Positions 44,130 through 53,598 of a stretch of 64,000 nucleotides of DNA are shown in pieces. The position numbers and the translations under genes are program-made. How positions within the stretch are numbered: the first letter of the stretch is position 1; every line of letters starts with the position of its first letter. Below the pieces are notes generated by a model that did no database searches, was not told the origin of the DNA, and worked only from the letters and a program-made list of their open reading frames with translations. The DNA comes from Treponema putidum (GTDB taxonomy: Bacteria; Spirochaetota; Spirochaetia; Treponematales; Treponemataceae). The stretch covers positions 2,732,914 to 2,796,913 of the forward strand of contig NZ_CP009228.1 in the NCBI RefSeq assembly GCF_000755145.1, in the 5' to 3' direction.

Positions 44130-44852
44130 TTATCTTCCTCCAGAACTCCTAATCTCCCTAATATTGCTTTCGGCCTTTGCTTTTTTTTCTGCACTGCTTG
44201 AAATTTCTATTATGCGTTCATAAACGGCAATAGCTTTTTCATTTTCACCTGTCATATAATAAGCAGTCCCAAGTAAAAATAAATGATCTATAGGCTTCTT
44301 TTCACACTCTGCAATTTTTTCCAAAACGGGAATCGCATCCGCAGGTCTATTTAATTCAAATATATACAATACCGACAACGCATAAGCAGCCTTGGAATGT
44401 TTAGGATCTATTTCAAGCGCACGAGTGTGAGCAGAAACTGCAAGAGCAAAATATCTTTTTTTCTCAATATCGGTTCCGGTTAATTCAAAATCTAAAGAAT
44501 TTTTTGCCGTTAAACTCGCAGCAAGTCCGGTTTGATAAAATAAATTTTGATTTTCCGGATAATATTCCAATGCAGATTGAAAGGCCTGTAATGCTTTCTT
44601 ATACATTTTTTGATCCATATATCTTGACCCGAGTATTTTATACCAAATACCTATGCGTCCTTCTGCAATAATTATATCATCAACTCTTTTTTCATATTTT
44701 CTTATAGCATCCTTTAATTCAGCTTCTGTATTAGGGTTGCTTACACCCTCTTCCAACTCTTGAAGACGGCGAAGACTTGTAACCTTATTACAGCTTCCCA
44801 ATATAAAAGCCAACAACAAAATAATTATGACAGCGCAAAAATATTTTTTCAT
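44130..44852 (-). CDS. TPR-repeat lipoprotein
   Basis: The 240-residue protein has a signal peptide with lipobox LGSC and the lipidated cysteine at about residue 21, so it is anchored to a membrane. Three or four TPR units follow: WYKILGSRYMDQKMYKKALQ with AFQSALEYYPENQ, the ALAVSAHTRALEIDPKHSKA unit, and HLFLLGTAYYMTGENEKAIA with VYERIIEI. TPR lipoproteins often scaffold envelope complexes. Lying between xerD and dprA in a division and DNA-processing operon, it may have a division-related scaffold role, which is inference. It overlaps the xerD stop by four bases. Confidence 0.8.
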   Translation of the reverse strand: MKKYFCAVIIILLLAFILGSCNKVTSLRRLQELEEGVSNPNTEAELKDAIRKYEKRVDDIIIAEGRIGIWYKILGSRYMDQKMYKKALQAFQSALEYYPENQNLFYQTGLAASLTAKNSLDFELTGTDIEKKRYFALAVSAHTRALEIDPKHSKAAYALSVLYIFELNRPADAIPVLEKIAECEKKPIDHLFLLGTAYYMTGENEKAIAVYERIIEISSSAEKKAKAESNIREIRSSGGR

Positions 44853-45763
44853 TTTATACCTCTTTCTAATTCTTTAGTATCAAAGAATTTATTATGATAC
44901 ATCTGCAAAGACTTATCCTCAATGTGCGTATAAATTTGAGTCGTAGAAATATCTGAATGCCCCAAAAGACATTGTACGGATCTTAAATCCGCTCCTCCGG
45001 CAAGTAAATGCGTAGCATAAGAATGCCTTAAAGTATGAACCTTTGTTTCAATACCGGAAAAATTTGAAAGTTCATTTATTCTTTTCCAAATTCCTTTTCT
45101 GGTTAAAACAGAACCGTGATTATTTAAAAACACGGAACCTGAATTAAAAGTGTTTTCAGAATGCTTAGGTTTTAATAGCTCGGTACGGGCTTCAAGTATA
45201 TATTTTTTAAGCCAGTACTTTGCAGCACTTCCAAAAGGAACTATCCTTTCTTTATTTCCTTTTCCGGTAACCTTAATTAAGTCTTCATCATAAAAAATAT
45301 CTTCCAGCTTTAAATTAACAATTTCGCTGACTCTAAGTCCTGCCGAATAAATCAACTCAAACAATGCCCTATCTCTGATGTTATTGGGAGAATTCAAAGG
45401 AATTGCAGCAAAAAGACTGTCTACTTCATCCGGAGATAAAACTCTGGGTAAAGTTTTTTCTCTTTTAGGTCTTTCGATACTCTCACTCGGATTATCTTTT
45501 CTAACTCCTTCGATAATCAAAAATCTAAAAAAGGAATTAAGAGCTGCAATATCCTTAGCAATGGTTTTAGCCATAATCCCGGATTCGGATCTATACAAAA
45601 TAAAATCAATACAGTCGGCTTCAGTTGCATTTTCAATTAGAGCGACGGACATATGCTCTTGGAATAATTGTAAAGTGTTAATATACGTTTGAGCTGTTGC
45701 CTTGGAATGAGATTCCGCTGAAATTAAAAATCCGTAAAAAGCCCTTAGCTGTATTTTTGTCAG
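44849..45763 (-). CDS. xerD: Tyrosine recombinase XerD, probable CTG start
   Basis: This second Xer recombinase is the partner of XerC at dif. The first ATG (45652) would give 267 residues and cut the N-terminal domain. The frame is open upstream and codes LTKIQLRAFYGFLISAESHS and KATAQTYINTLQLFQEHM, a normal Xer N-terminus. The only start with a good site is CTG 45763, seven bases after TAAAGGAGGA. This gives 304 residues, the usual XerD length. Catalytic residues: Arg in SAGLRVSEIVNLKLED, Lys in GKGNKERIVPF, HxxR in VHTLRHSYATHLLAGGA, His/Tyr in LGHSDISTTQIYTHIE. It follows ftsZ by 22 bases. Confidence 0.9.
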   Translation of the reverse strand: MTKIQLRAFYGFLISAESHSKATAQTYINTLQLFQEHMSVALIENATEADCIDFILYRSESGIMAKTIAKDIAALNSFFRFLIIEGVRKDNPSESIERPKREKTLPRVLSPDEVDSLFAAIPLNSPNNIRDRALFELIYSAGLRVSEIVNLKLEDIFYDEDLIKVTGKGNKERIVPFGSAAKYWLKKYILEARTELLKPKHSENTFNSGSVFLNNHGSVLTRKGIWKRINELSNFSGIETKVHTLRHSYATHLLAGGADLRSVQCLLGHSDISTTQIYTHIEDKSLQMYHNKFFDTKELERGIK

Positions 45764-45785
45764 TTTATTTTCCTCCTTTAATAAA

Positions 45786-47069
45786 TCATCTTAATGCACT
45801 TTGATTTCTGTAATATGCAGGAGTATCCAAATCACTTTCTACGGGAGGAACAATTGAACTAAATGAAGGTTTTTTTTCTGAAGCATAAACACCTTCATAT
45901 TGCTTTTCTAAAGGAGCTTCGGTTCTGTTTCTTAATCCTAAACCGGAAAGACTTGGCGCCTTAGTTTTATTTAATATATTCCATTCGGTAGATGTCATAA
46001 AAGAATTATCGTTTAATGACGAGGCTTCTTCTTTTTCACGGGAAGATTTTACATTAACATTCAATTCATCCATCAAAAATGTATCATTAGGCCTAAAGCC
46101 GGTTGCGATCAATGTAACAACAACTTTATTGCCTACTGACGGATCAATAGTTGCCCCAAAAAATATAGCTGCATCGGGATCGGCACTTGCCGTTATAATT
46201 TCCATTATCTCCTGTATTTCATGCATGCTCAGCTTCTCATCACCACAAATATTTACCAAAATATTTTGAGCACCTTCAACTCTAGCTTCTTCCAAAAGGG
46301 GATTGTTTATTGCATTTGTTGCAGCATCCACGGCTCTATTTTGTCCTTCACCTACGCCTACGCCCATATGAGCATTCCCTTGAGCCTTCATTACTGATTT
46401 AACGTCAGCTAAATCAACATTAACTTCTCCATGTTGATAAATCAAATCGGAAATACCTTGAACGGCTTGACGTAATACATCATCAGCTTTTTTAAATGCC
46501 TCTACAACGGGAGTGGAAGGTTCTACCATTTTTAAAAGGTGTTGATTGGGAATAGTAATTACAGTATCAACCGATTCCTTTAATTTTTTTATTCCTTCTT
46601 CAGCAAGACTCATTCTTTTTCGGCCCTCAAATGCAAAAGGCTTTGTAACGACGGCTACAGTTAAAATCCCCTGTTCTTTTGCAATTTCTGCAATAATCGG
46701 AGCCGAACCGGTTCCCGTGCCTCCGCCCATTCCGGCAGTAATAAAAAGCATATCGGCATCCTTTATTGCATTTGCTATAGCCTCTCGGTCTTCAATAGCA
46801 GCCTGCTCGCCTATTTCAGGATCACCTCCGGAACCCAAACCCTTGGTAATTTTTGTTCCTATGGGCAATTTTAGCGGAGCATTTGAATGACTTAAAGCTT
46901 GAAGATCAGTGTTTGCAACTATAAAGTCAACATATCTCATATTGCTTGACAACATTCTGTTAACGGCATTTGATCCGCCTCCACCGGCACCTATAACTTT
47001 AATTACAGCCGGAGACCCTGCTCCAATTTGTTCGGTATTAACCTTATCTTCTACAATTTCATATAACAT
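45786..47069 (-). CDS. ftsZ: Cell division protein FtsZ
   Basis: FtsZ is the tubulin-like GTPase that forms the division ring. The 427-residue product has the GTP-binding loops [18 protein letters not shown] (residues 22-39), the tubulin signature [20 protein letters not shown] (about 112-131) and the T7 synergy loop [11 protein letters not shown]. The C-terminal linker (about 325-427) is Ser/Lys-rich. The extreme C-terminus ([13 protein letters not shown]) is less canonical than the usual FtsA-binding peptide. It is last in the mraZ-to-ftsZ cluster, 25 bases after ftsA. Confidence 0.96.
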   Translation of the reverse strand: MLYEIVEDKVNTEQIGAGSPAVIKVIGAGGGGSNAVNRMLSSNMRYVDFIVANTDLQALSHSNAPLKLPIGTKITKGLGSGGDPEIGEQAAIEDREAIANAIKDADMLFITAGMGGGTGTGSAPIIAEIAKEQGILTVAVVTKPFAFEGRKRMSLAEEGIKKLKESVDTVITIPNQHLLKMVEPSTPVVEAFKKADDVLRQAVQGISDLIYQHGEVNVDLADVKSVMKAQGNAHMGVGVGEGQNRAVDAATNAINNPLLEEARVEGAQNILVNICGDEKLSMHEIQEIMEIITASADPDAAIFFGATIDPSVGNKVVVTLIATGFRPNDTFLMDELNVNVKSSREKEEASSLNDNSFMTSTEWNILNKTKAPSLSGLGLRNRTEAPLEKQYEGVYASEKKPSFSSIVPPVESDLDTPAYYRNQSALR

Positions 47070-47094
47070 ACCAATAACCCTCCCGTATGCAATT

Positions 47095-48339
47095 TTAAAA
47101 TAATTCTTTTATAAAATCTTTTAATTTTGAAAAAACAAGTCCCGAATTTTCTTTTCTGGAACTTGAAATCCGACCAATCTTATTTTGATCATCGAATCTA
47201 TGTAATATTAATCCCAACACTGTAGCAAATTCAGGGCTTCTATACTCGCCGACAAGACCTCCTATAGTTGAAGGGATTCCCAATCTGGCAGACTGCATTC
47301 CAAAAATTTCATCTGCTAACTCTGTAGTGCCGTTTAACAATGCGCCTCCGCCGCATATAACAACGGAGCCTCCAAGATGAATACCATGCAGCATACTGTC
47401 CACCTTGTTTTTTACCATTACGAAAATTTCAGCCATACGTGCCTGCAATATTTCGCATATTTCACTTCTATATATTTCTTCAGGCCCTCTGCCTCCAAAA
47501 GAAGGCAGCAAAACTTGTTCGTCGGATTCCACAAACGGCATCCAACAGCAACCGCTTGAAATTTTTATTTTCTCTGCCATATCAAACGGAATATTTTTTA
47601 CAATTGCAAGATCATTTGTAACCTGCACTCCTCCTACAGGTAAAGAATATGTAATTATAGGACCTCCATTTTGCATAACAACTATATCGGTGGTCTCTGC
47701 TCCAATATCTATTAGAATTGAACCAAGTTCTTGCTCATCGGTTGTCATTACAGCTCTTACATCAGCCAATCCGTTATACATTAAGCCGTCAATATTTAAA
47801 TTGGATCTTAAAACACAATTAGGTATATGCTTTATAGGCGTAACGGCACCTGTAATTACATGCACTTCCGCTTCAAGTCTGATACCTATCATGTTCAAAG
47901 GATCTTTAATTCCATGTTGTTTATCCACACTATAAGAATAAGGAATCACATGAATTATTTGTCTATCCATAGGAAGCTCAAAAGTTTTCGCCGAGTTAAT
48001 TACAGCTTCTATATCCGTTCGATCAATCTCTTTATTGTTTTTACCCTTATCTCTTATAGGAAAAACGCCTTTAGAATTTATACCCTCTATATGAACTCCT
48101 CCTAATCCCACGGTACATTGAGAAATATCCACACCCGACATTACCTCAGCCTCATCTACCGCCTTATTTATTCCCTGGACAGTATTTTCTATATTTGTAA
48201 CTATTCCCTTACGCATACCTGTAGACTCGCTTATTCCGATACCCGTAATTTGTAAATGGCCTTCTGCATTTTTTTCGGCAACAACAGCCCTAATATTTTT
48301 AGAGCCTATATCCAATCCTACGATTATATCATCACTCAT
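47095..48339 (-). CDS. ftsA: Cell division protein FtsA
   Basis: FtsA is the actin-like ATPase that tethers FtsZ to the membrane. The 414-residue product has the actin-fold phosphate loops [20 protein letters not shown] (residues 5-24) and [20 protein letters not shown] (about 203-222). The 1C subdomain follows [21 protein letters not shown], and the nucleotide loop [19 protein letters not shown] appears near 325. The C-terminal [10 protein letters not shown] is amphipathic, as needed for membrane targeting. It overlaps ftsQ by eight bases. Confidence 0.95.
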   Translation of the reverse strand: MSDDIIVGLDIGSKNIRAVVAEKNAEGHLQITGIGISESTGMRKGIVTNIENTVQGINKAVDEAEVMSGVDISQCTVGLGGVHIEGINSKGVFPIRDKGKNNKEIDRTDIEAVINSAKTFELPMDRQIIHVIPYSYSVDKQHGIKDPLNMIGIRLEAEVHVITGAVTPIKHIPNCVLRSNLNIDGLMYNGLADVRAVMTTDEQELGSILIDIGAETTDIVVMQNGGPIITYSLPVGGVQVTNDLAIVKNIPFDMAEKIKISSGCCWMPFVESDEQVLLPSFGGRGPEEIYRSEICEILQARMAEIFVMVKNKVDSMLHGIHLGGSVVICGGGALLNGTTELADEIFGMQSARLGIPSTIGGLVGEYRSPEFATVLGLILHRFDDQNKIGRISSSRKENSGLVFSKLKDFIKELF

Positions 48340-49189
48340 ACTCAGCCTCTCTTTTTATATAAACGGCATTAGCTCCCCGTAAATCAATTCCAATAATATC
48401 TTTCTCTAAATTTATATCTTTTACAACATCAAGAATAAGCATCATGTACCGTAAAGATTCATCCGTCAAAAATTTATCCGTTATTACAGATAATCGGCTT
48501 TTCAACGGGTAAATAACCAAATCATATCCTCCGTATTTTTTAGGTTGAATTTTTATTTCTGAAATTTCATTTACTAAAACCGGATATTTTTTTTGTAGAA
48601 TATCAAGTTGAACAAAAAGCTGAGAGAGTTTTTCATTAATTTGCATACCTTCACGCGGATTTTTAAAAGTTAGTCCCGTAACAATCGGTAAATTCGTTTG
48701 AAGTATAGGAGAACCTATTCTAAAAACGACTCCGCATCCGTCAATCTCCATTGGAACAGTCTTTCCGTTAACTTCAGTAAAAGCTACGGCAACAGCTTTT
48801 CTCTCAACTATCTTAATCGAAACTTTATCAGGAAATTTTTTTTCTACTGTGGCAGATGATATTCCGGGATATGACACTAATCGTCTGGAAATTTCAGATG
48901 AATTTATACTAAGCCATTTGGTATTATTATCTATACCCGCAAGTTTTTTTACTTCGATGGAACTAATATCCAAACAACCTGATACATTTATGACAGCTAT
49001 GGAATTATAAGGCAAAATAACGGCATAAAATACCGCTTCACCTATTAAAGTTAAAACAAGTGTAATAATAAAAATTTTAATTATAATAGGTTTAAATTTA
49101 GATTTTTTTTGAGATGCGGCTTTTTCATCTTTAAAAAACGCATCACTCAAATATTCATCTTTATTCCAATTATATAAAATATCCGCCAT
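48332..49189 (-). CDS. ftsQ: Cell division protein FtsQ/DivIB
   Basis: This single-pass divisome protein has a cytoplasmic N-terminus, one membrane helix (IIIKIFIITLVLTLIGEAVFY, about 34-54) and a periplasmic POTRA domain (SIAVINVSGCLDISSIEVKK; SGISSATVEKKFPDKVSIKI). A beta-rich FtsQ domain follows. The GISSATVEKKFPDKVSIKIVERKAVAV run is the typical POTRA-to-beta transition. The 285-residue size and position between ftsW and ftsA support the call. It starts one base after ftsW ends. Confidence 0.88.
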   Translation of the reverse strand: MADILYNWNKDEYLSDAFFKDEKAASQKKSKFKPIIIKIFIITLVLTLIGEAVFYAVILPYNSIAVINVSGCLDISSIEVKKLAGIDNNTKWLSINSSEISRRLVSYPGISSATVEKKFPDKVSIKIVERKAVAVAFTEVNGKTVPMEIDGCGVVFRIGSPILQTNLPIVTGLTFKNPREGMQINEKLSQLFVQLDILQKKYPVLVNEISEIKIQPKKYGGYDLVIYPLKSRLSVITDKFLTDESLRYMMLILDVVKDINLEKDIIGIDLRGANAVYIKREAEYE

Positions 49190-50323
49190 TTATTTCTCCT
49201 TTTTTTTCACATAGCCGGATGCATTTAAAACCAAACCGCATAAACAAAATGTAACTACCAATGAAGATCCTCCGGATGAAAAAAACGGAAGAGGTATGCC
49301 TGTAGCAGGAAGCAGTCTTGAAACAACAGCACAATTCACAAGAGACTGAATTATAATACAACTTACAGCTCCGAAAGATACATAAGCCCCGAATCTGTTT
49401 TTACAACCGAACGCTATGCGATAACCAAAAAATGCAAAAAACGCAAGCAGTGCAATATAAAAAATAACGCCGATAAATCCCATTTCTTCCGCCCATACAA
49501 CAAAAATAAAATCGGAATATATTTCAGGTACACTTGCAATTTTTCGAATACCGTTACCTAAACCCTGCCCCCAAAAACCGCCGCTGGTTAAAGCATTAAG
49601 AGAGGCTTGTATTTGAAAACCAGAATCTAAAGGATTCCGTGAGGGATCTAAAAAAGAAAGAATCCGTTCCATTCTATATTCCTTTGTAACAATCATTAAA
49701 ATCACGAGCGGACTAAACGACACTATAGCTTTTACAAACCATAAAAGAGGAACTCCTGCTATAAAAAACATAAGTACACCAATCAATAAAATAAATATTG
49801 ATCCGAAAAAATCATTTCCCAAATATACTAATAAAGCAAAGAAGGACATTATAATAAAAGGTGTAATTACTGAAATTAAAGGCTGATCATAATTTCCTTT
49901 TTTCTTATCAAAAAAATTAGCTAAAAATAAAATCAAAGAAAGTTTAAGAAGTTCCGAAGGTTGAAATATAAAACCGGCGATATTAACCCATCTTAAAGCT
50001 CCGTTTCTCTCTTCTCCAATACCCGGAACAAACGGTAATAAACAAAAAATTAAAGTTACAAACATTATAGCAGGCAATATTTTTCTTATCGTAGAAAAAT
50101 CGGCAAAGAGAAAAAACGTCATTGCGATAATACCTAATATAAAATGTTTTATCTGTTTAGTTACAAAATAAAGATGATTATCAAAAATACGTTGAGCGTA
50201 ATAAATAGATCCTGAATATAATGTTGCAAAACCAACTCCAAATAAAAGAAGAACGGACATAGCAAACACAAAATCATATTTTTCGGAACGAATATTTTTT
50301 TTTGCAATAATATGTTTTACCAT
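49190..50323 (-). CDS. ftsW: Peptidoglycan polymerase FtsW
   Basis: FtsW is the septal SEDS-family glycosyltransferase. The 377-residue product has about ten membrane helices. The SEDS motifs are present: GEERNGALRWVNIAGFIFQPSELLKLSLI near residue 108-136, a large periplasmic loop with SLNALTSGGFWGQGLGNGIRKIASVPEIYSDFIFVVWAEEMG near 240-280 (with the DFIF-xE pattern), and LPATGIPLPFFSSGGSSLV near the C-terminus. Its partner transpeptidase FtsI is not encoded in this cluster. It follows murF directly. Confidence 0.94.
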   Translation of the reverse strand: MVKHIIAKKNIRSEKYDFVFAMSVLLLFGVGFATLYSGSIYYAQRIFDNHLYFVTKQIKHFILGIIAMTFFLFADFSTIRKILPAIMFVTLIFCLLPFVPGIGEERNGALRWVNIAGFIFQPSELLKLSLILFLANFFDKKKGNYDQPLISVITPFIIMSFFALLVYLGNDFFGSIFILLIGVLMFFIAGVPLLWFVKAIVSFSPLVILMIVTKEYRMERILSFLDPSRNPLDSGFQIQASLNALTSGGFWGQGLGNGIRKIASVPEIYSDFIFVVWAEEMGFIGVIFYIALLAFFAFFGYRIAFGCKNRFGAYVSFGAVSCIIIQSLVNCAVVSRLLPATGIPLPFFSSGGSSLVVTFCLCGLVLNASGYVKKKEK

Positions 50324-51922
50324 TTAAAACTCCCCTTCTTTTAAAACAGGTTCCAGTCTTTCAAGAGCCATAGATCTTGAACCTTTTAATAAAACAAAAT
50401 CATCCTTACATAAATTCATTTTAAGATTTGTTTTTAAAGAATCGAATTCATCCGTCTTAAACAAATATATTTTCTTTGAGCTATCAAATCTTGTATTTTC
50501 ATAGGCGGCCTTACAGACAGCCTTACAGACAGCCTTACAGGCAGCCTTACAGGCAGCCTTACAGGCAGCCTTACAGGCAGCCTTACAGGCAGCCTTACAG
50601 GCAGCCTTACAGGCAGCCTTACAGGCAGCCTTACAGGCAGCCTTACAGACAGCCTTACAGGCAGCCTTATAGGCGGAACAAATATCATCTCCAAAAAAAT
50701 ATAAACTATCGGCATTTGATTTTAATGCTTCCTCTATAATTTTTTTGTGTTGAATTTCAGACTCCTTTCCAAGCTCAAGCATTGAACCCAAAACATAGTG
50801 TTTTTTTGACTCGATGTTTAAAGAATTACAAAACCTGATTGCACTTTCCATTGAGTCGGGATTTGCATTATAACAATCTAAAAAATAGGTTACAAAGCCG
50901 TGCAGCACTTGAGATCTACCAAACAAAGGCCGCACAGCTTCTAAACCCGATTTTATTTCCTTAGCTGAAAATCCTTTTTTTTCCGATAAGGCTATACATA
51001 AAAGAGCATTTTTTACATTATAAACTCCGGGTAATGGAAATAAAATTTCTTCTCCTCTATAAAAAATTTTTGACCCCATCACTCCGGCATCTTCAACCTT
51101 TTGAACTAATGAAGAATCATTATCCGAAACCGTAAAAATCGAACCATGCAAAACATCTTTTAAAAAATCGGTAAATTCACATTCCGGAATAAAGCCTAAG
51201 GCATCATCATTAAAGCATGAAAAAATTTCTTTTTTTTCCTCAGCAATTGCCTGCTTTGTGCCGAGAATACCGATATGGGCGGTTCCTATATTTGTAATTA
51301 TAGCTGCGTTTGGTAAAAGAACTTTTGTTATTTCAGCTATCTCACCCCTACGATTCATACCGAGCTCAAATATGCCGGCTTCATGTTCGGGACGGACATC
51401 AAAAATCGAAAGAGGTAAACCCGTTTCTGAATTCAAATTGCCCTTTGTCCAAATAGTATTATATTTTTGAGAATATATTGAAGCTAAAATTTCTTTTGTA
51501 GTAGTTTTTCCGCTCGATCCCGTTATACCGATTTTATATAAATTCGGAAATTTTTTCAGATAATAACCGGCAGCATCCTGCAAAGCTTTTAAATTATTTT
51601 TTACGGCAAGACAAGAAGCTCCATACTCTTTACAAAGAGAGATAAGATTGTTTTCATTTTTTTTAAGATGTTCAAAATCAACAACAAAAAATTTACTCCC
51701 CTTTTTTAAAGCAGACTCTATATAAATATGTCCATCCTGATTTTCACCTCGTAAAGGAATAAAAAGAGAATTATTTTTTACCTTACGGCTGTCTATCGCT
51801 ACAGAAGAAAAACTTTTCGACGGTAAAGATAAAAAAATAAGTTTACCCTCCGTACTTCGTAGCAGTTCTTCAAAGGTCATAAGAGGATATTCTAAATTTG
51901 TTTTGCAGTTTTCTTTATCCAT
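50324..51922 (-). CDS. murF: UDP-MurNAc-tripeptide--D-Ala-D-Ala ligase with Cys-Lys-Ala-Ala repeats
   Basis: MurF adds D-Ala-D-Ala, made by Ddl, to the cytoplasmic UDP-MurNAc-tripeptide. The 532-residue product has the N-terminal Mur domain (SVAIDSRKVKNNSLFIPLRGENQDGH), the P-loop KIGITGSSGKTTTKEILASI (about 133-152), FELGMNRRGEIAEITKVLLP and the C-terminal SRSQVLHGFVTYFLDCYNANPDSMESAI region. In the C-terminal domain, after YFFGDDICSAYKAA, a run of about 14 repeats of ACKA interrupts the fold before YENTRFDSSKKIYLF. It overlaps the ftsL-like gene by eight bases. Confidence 0.94.
   Translation of the reverse strand: MDKENCKTNLEYPLMTFEELLRSTEGKLIFLSLPSKSFSSVAIDSRKVKNNSLFIPLRGENQDGHIYIESALKKGSKFFVVDFEHLKKNENNLISLCKEYGASCLAVKNNLKALQDAAGYYLKKFPNLYKIGITGSSGKTTTKEILASIYSQKYNTIWTKGNLNSETGLPLSIFDVRPEHEAGIFELGMNRRGEIAEITKVLLPNAAIITNIGTAHIGILGTKQAIAEEKKEIFSCFNDDALGFIPECEFTDFLKDVLHGSIFTVSDNDSSLVQKVEDAGVMGSKIFYRGEEILFPLPGVYNVKNALLCIALSEKKGFSAKEIKSGLEAVRPLFGRSQVLHGFVTYFLDCYNANPDSMESAIRFCNSLNIESKKHYVLGSMLELGKESEIQHKKIIEEALKSNADSLYFFGDDICSAYKAACKAVCKAACKAACKAACKAACKAACKAACKAACKAACKAACKAVCKAVCKAAYENTRFDSSKKIYLFKTDEFDSLKTNLKMNLCKDDFVLLKGSRSMALERLEPVLKEGEF
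50508..50675 (-). repeat. 14-copy 12-bp minisatellite inside murF
   Basis: Fourteen consecutive 12-bp units (plus-strand GCCTTACAGGCA, with GCCTTACAGACA variants at units 1, 2 and 12 and a degenerate last unit) run without interruption from 50508. They code for Cys-Lys-Ala-Ala or Cys-Lys-Ala-Val. Because 12 is a multiple of 3, copy-number change keeps the frame. Confidence 0.95.
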
Positions 51923-52199
51923 CCTTATTCTCCTTTGAAATTGAAACCCTCAAAATCTCGCCCGACAAAGCCTTTCGCATTTTTAATTCTTCAACGGCAA
52001 TTTTTTCTATACGCTCCGGTTTTGATAAAATTGAAATTCCTGAAATTTTATTTTTATTTTCTTCTACAATTCTAGCCTGTTCTTTATTATAATCCGCCAA
52101 CTCCCTCTCAACACTTACATATCTTGATGATTGCAAAACAATCAAAAACAATAAAAGAGGAATTAGTAAAGTTAAAACGATTGCAAATATTTTTTTCAT
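51915..52199 (-). CDS. FtsL-like cell division protein
   Basis: The 94-residue bitopic protein has an N-terminal membrane helix (KKIFAIVLTLLIPLLLFLIVL, residues 2-22). A periplasmic coiled coil follows (VERELADYNKEQARIVEENKNK), then a short region with IEKIAVEELKMRKALSGEIL. Size, topology and position between rsmH and murF match FtsL, which is poorly conserved in sequence. It overlaps rsmH by four bases and murF by eight. I leave the symbol blank because only topology and context support it. Confidence 0.75.
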   Translation of the reverse strand: MKKIFAIVLTLLIPLLLFLIVLQSSRYVSVERELADYNKEQARIVEENKNKISGISILSKPERIEKIAVEELKMRKALSGEILRVSISKENKDG

Positions 52200-53149
52200 T
52201 TTTGAATCTCCCTATAATCAATTTTTCGTAAAACCCTAAGACGGGCACTTCGCGAGGGAGGATTCAATCTTATTTCTTCATCCGAAGCCTTAACGGCTTT
52301 TTTTGTTAAAATTTCAGCTTTAGGCCTGCCCCCGCACTTACATATCGGCACATTTTCAGGACAGGTACAGTTTTTTCCCAGTTCTTTAAAATAGAACTTT
52401 ACAATTCTATCTTCAAGAGAATGAAAGGTAATAACTCCAAACCGTCCGTTAGGAGCCAAAACCGAAAAAGCCGCCTCCAAAAGACGAGGAAGTCTATCCA
52501 GTTCTCCATTCACTGCAATTCTAAGAGCTTGAAAAGTTTTTGTCGCAGGATGAATTTTTCCATGTCTGTAGTTTTGAGGAACCGCCTTATAAATACAATC
52601 AGCCAATTCTTTTGCATTACTAAAAGCAGTCACAGATCTTTGTTCAACTATACGGGAAGCTATTTTCCTTGAATAACGTTCTTCGCCGTAATTAAAAATC
52701 AAATCCGCCAAATCTTTTTCATTATAAGAATTGACAATATCGGCGGCACTTACACTAAGCTCAGGATTAAGTCTCATATCCAAGGGTTCGTCAGAAGAAA
52801 AAGAAAACCCCCTTCCCGATTTTACATAGTGAAACATAGATATACCCAAATCCAAAAGAATTAAATTGGGAGGAATAAAGTCTTTAGGATAGTTTTTAAA
52901 AAATTCATCTGACCAGCCTAAGTGAAAATTCACACGATCTCCAAAAGCTTTTAATCTTTCTTTTGCACGCTCTTGAATAGAAGCATCGGCATCAACACCT
53001 ATCACCTTCAGTTGAGGATATCTTTTTAAAAAAGCTTCAGTATGCCCTCCTTCGCCCAATGTTCCGTCTACAAAAAGATTATCAGAAACATTCGGTTTTA
53101 ATAATTCAAGACATTCTTCAAGCAATACCGATCTGTGAACTGGCTGCAT
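52196..53149 (-). CDS. rsmH: 16S rRNA m4C1402 methyltransferase
   Basis: RsmH (MraW) methylates N4 of C1402 in the decoding centre of 16S rRNA using S-adenosylmethionine. The 317-residue product has the family start HRSVLLEECLELLKPNVSDN, SAM motif FVDGTLGEGGHTEAFLKRYP (about 24-43), ILLDLGISMFHYVKSGRGFSF, the FQALRIAVNGELDRL helix and the VITFHSLEDRIVKFYFKEL motif. A conserved C-terminus (NPPSRSARLRVLRKID) follows. It lies five bases after mraZ. Confidence 0.96.
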   Translation of the reverse strand: MQPVHRSVLLEECLELLKPNVSDNLFVDGTLGEGGHTEAFLKRYPQLKVIGVDADASIQERAKERLKAFGDRVNFHLGWSDEFFKNYPKDFIPPNLILLDLGISMFHYVKSGRGFSFSSDEPLDMRLNPELSVSAADIVNSYNEKDLADLIFNYGEERYSRKIASRIVEQRSVTAFSNAKELADCIYKAVPQNYRHGKIHPATKTFQALRIAVNGELDRLPRLLEAAFSVLAPNGRFGVITFHSLEDRIVKFYFKELGKNCTCPENVPICKCGGRPKAEILTKKAVKASDEEIRLNPPSRSARLRVLRKIDYREIQK

Positions 53150-53154
53150 AAAAC

Positions 53155-53589
53155 CTAAAAACCTATTTCCCCTAAAGCTTCTGCGGCTTCAGAAAAATCC
53201 GGCTCACTCTCCTTTAAATATTTTTCATATTGCTTTAGATCCCACAATTCACAGCATTTACCGAGACCTAAAATAATGCAGTCTTTTTCGAGCCCTGCAC
53301 ACTCGCGGAGGCTCTGGGGAATAGATATACGGCCGTTTTTATCAACCTCAATTTCTTGGGCAGGGGCAATTAAGCGCCTCATAACCAACAAAGATTGTGC
53401 TTTAAACAAAGAAGTTTTCTTCATAATCTCATCCGAAAACTTTTTCCATTTATCCGCAGTAAAAATCCAAAGACAGTTACCTACACCTCTTGTAATAACC
53501 AAATTTGAATCGGGTAATTCTGCACGAATTTTAGCCGGAAACATAATTCTTCCTTTTTCATCAAGAGTATTCTTATATTCTCCGGTCAT
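53155..53589 (-). CDS. mraZ: Transcriptional regulator MraZ
   Basis: MraZ is the SpoVT/AbrB-like DNA-binding ring that represses its own dcw cluster. I favour ATG 53589 (TGEYKNTLDEKGRIMFPAKI), giving 144 residues and matching family N-termini. GTG 53604 would add MGNFA. The two tandem AbrB-like motifs are NTLDEKGRIMFPAKIRAEL (about 8-26) and VDKNGRISIPQSLRECAGL (about 85-103). Its promoter and four 10-bp-spaced boxes precede it. It heads mraZ-rsmH-ftsL-murF-ftsWQAZ. Confidence 0.9.
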   Translation of the reverse strand: MTGEYKNTLDEKGRIMFPAKIRAELPDSNLVITRGVGNCLWIFTADKWKKFSDEIMKKTSLFKAQSLLVMRRLIAPAQEIEVDKNGRISIPQSLRECAGLEKDCIILGLGKCCELWDLKQYEKYLKESEPDFSEAAEALGEIGF

Positions 53590-53598
53590 TGCAAAATT

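Noticed and set aside
40101..45763. Integrated mobile element suggested by two tyrosine recombinases
   Set aside because: Both are chromosomal XerC/XerD types in conserved operons. No attachment repeats or phage genes flank them.
50508..50675. CRISPR-like regular repeat array in murF
   Set aside because: The units are contiguous 12-mers without spacers and lie inside a conserved coding sequence. No cas genes are present.
50476..50739. Plus-strand frame of PYRQ repeats and a second minus-strand frame of VRLP repeats at the murF minisatellite
   Set aside because: Both are out-of-frame readings of the 12-bp array. The array keeps every frame open, and murF supplies real flanking domains in its own frame.
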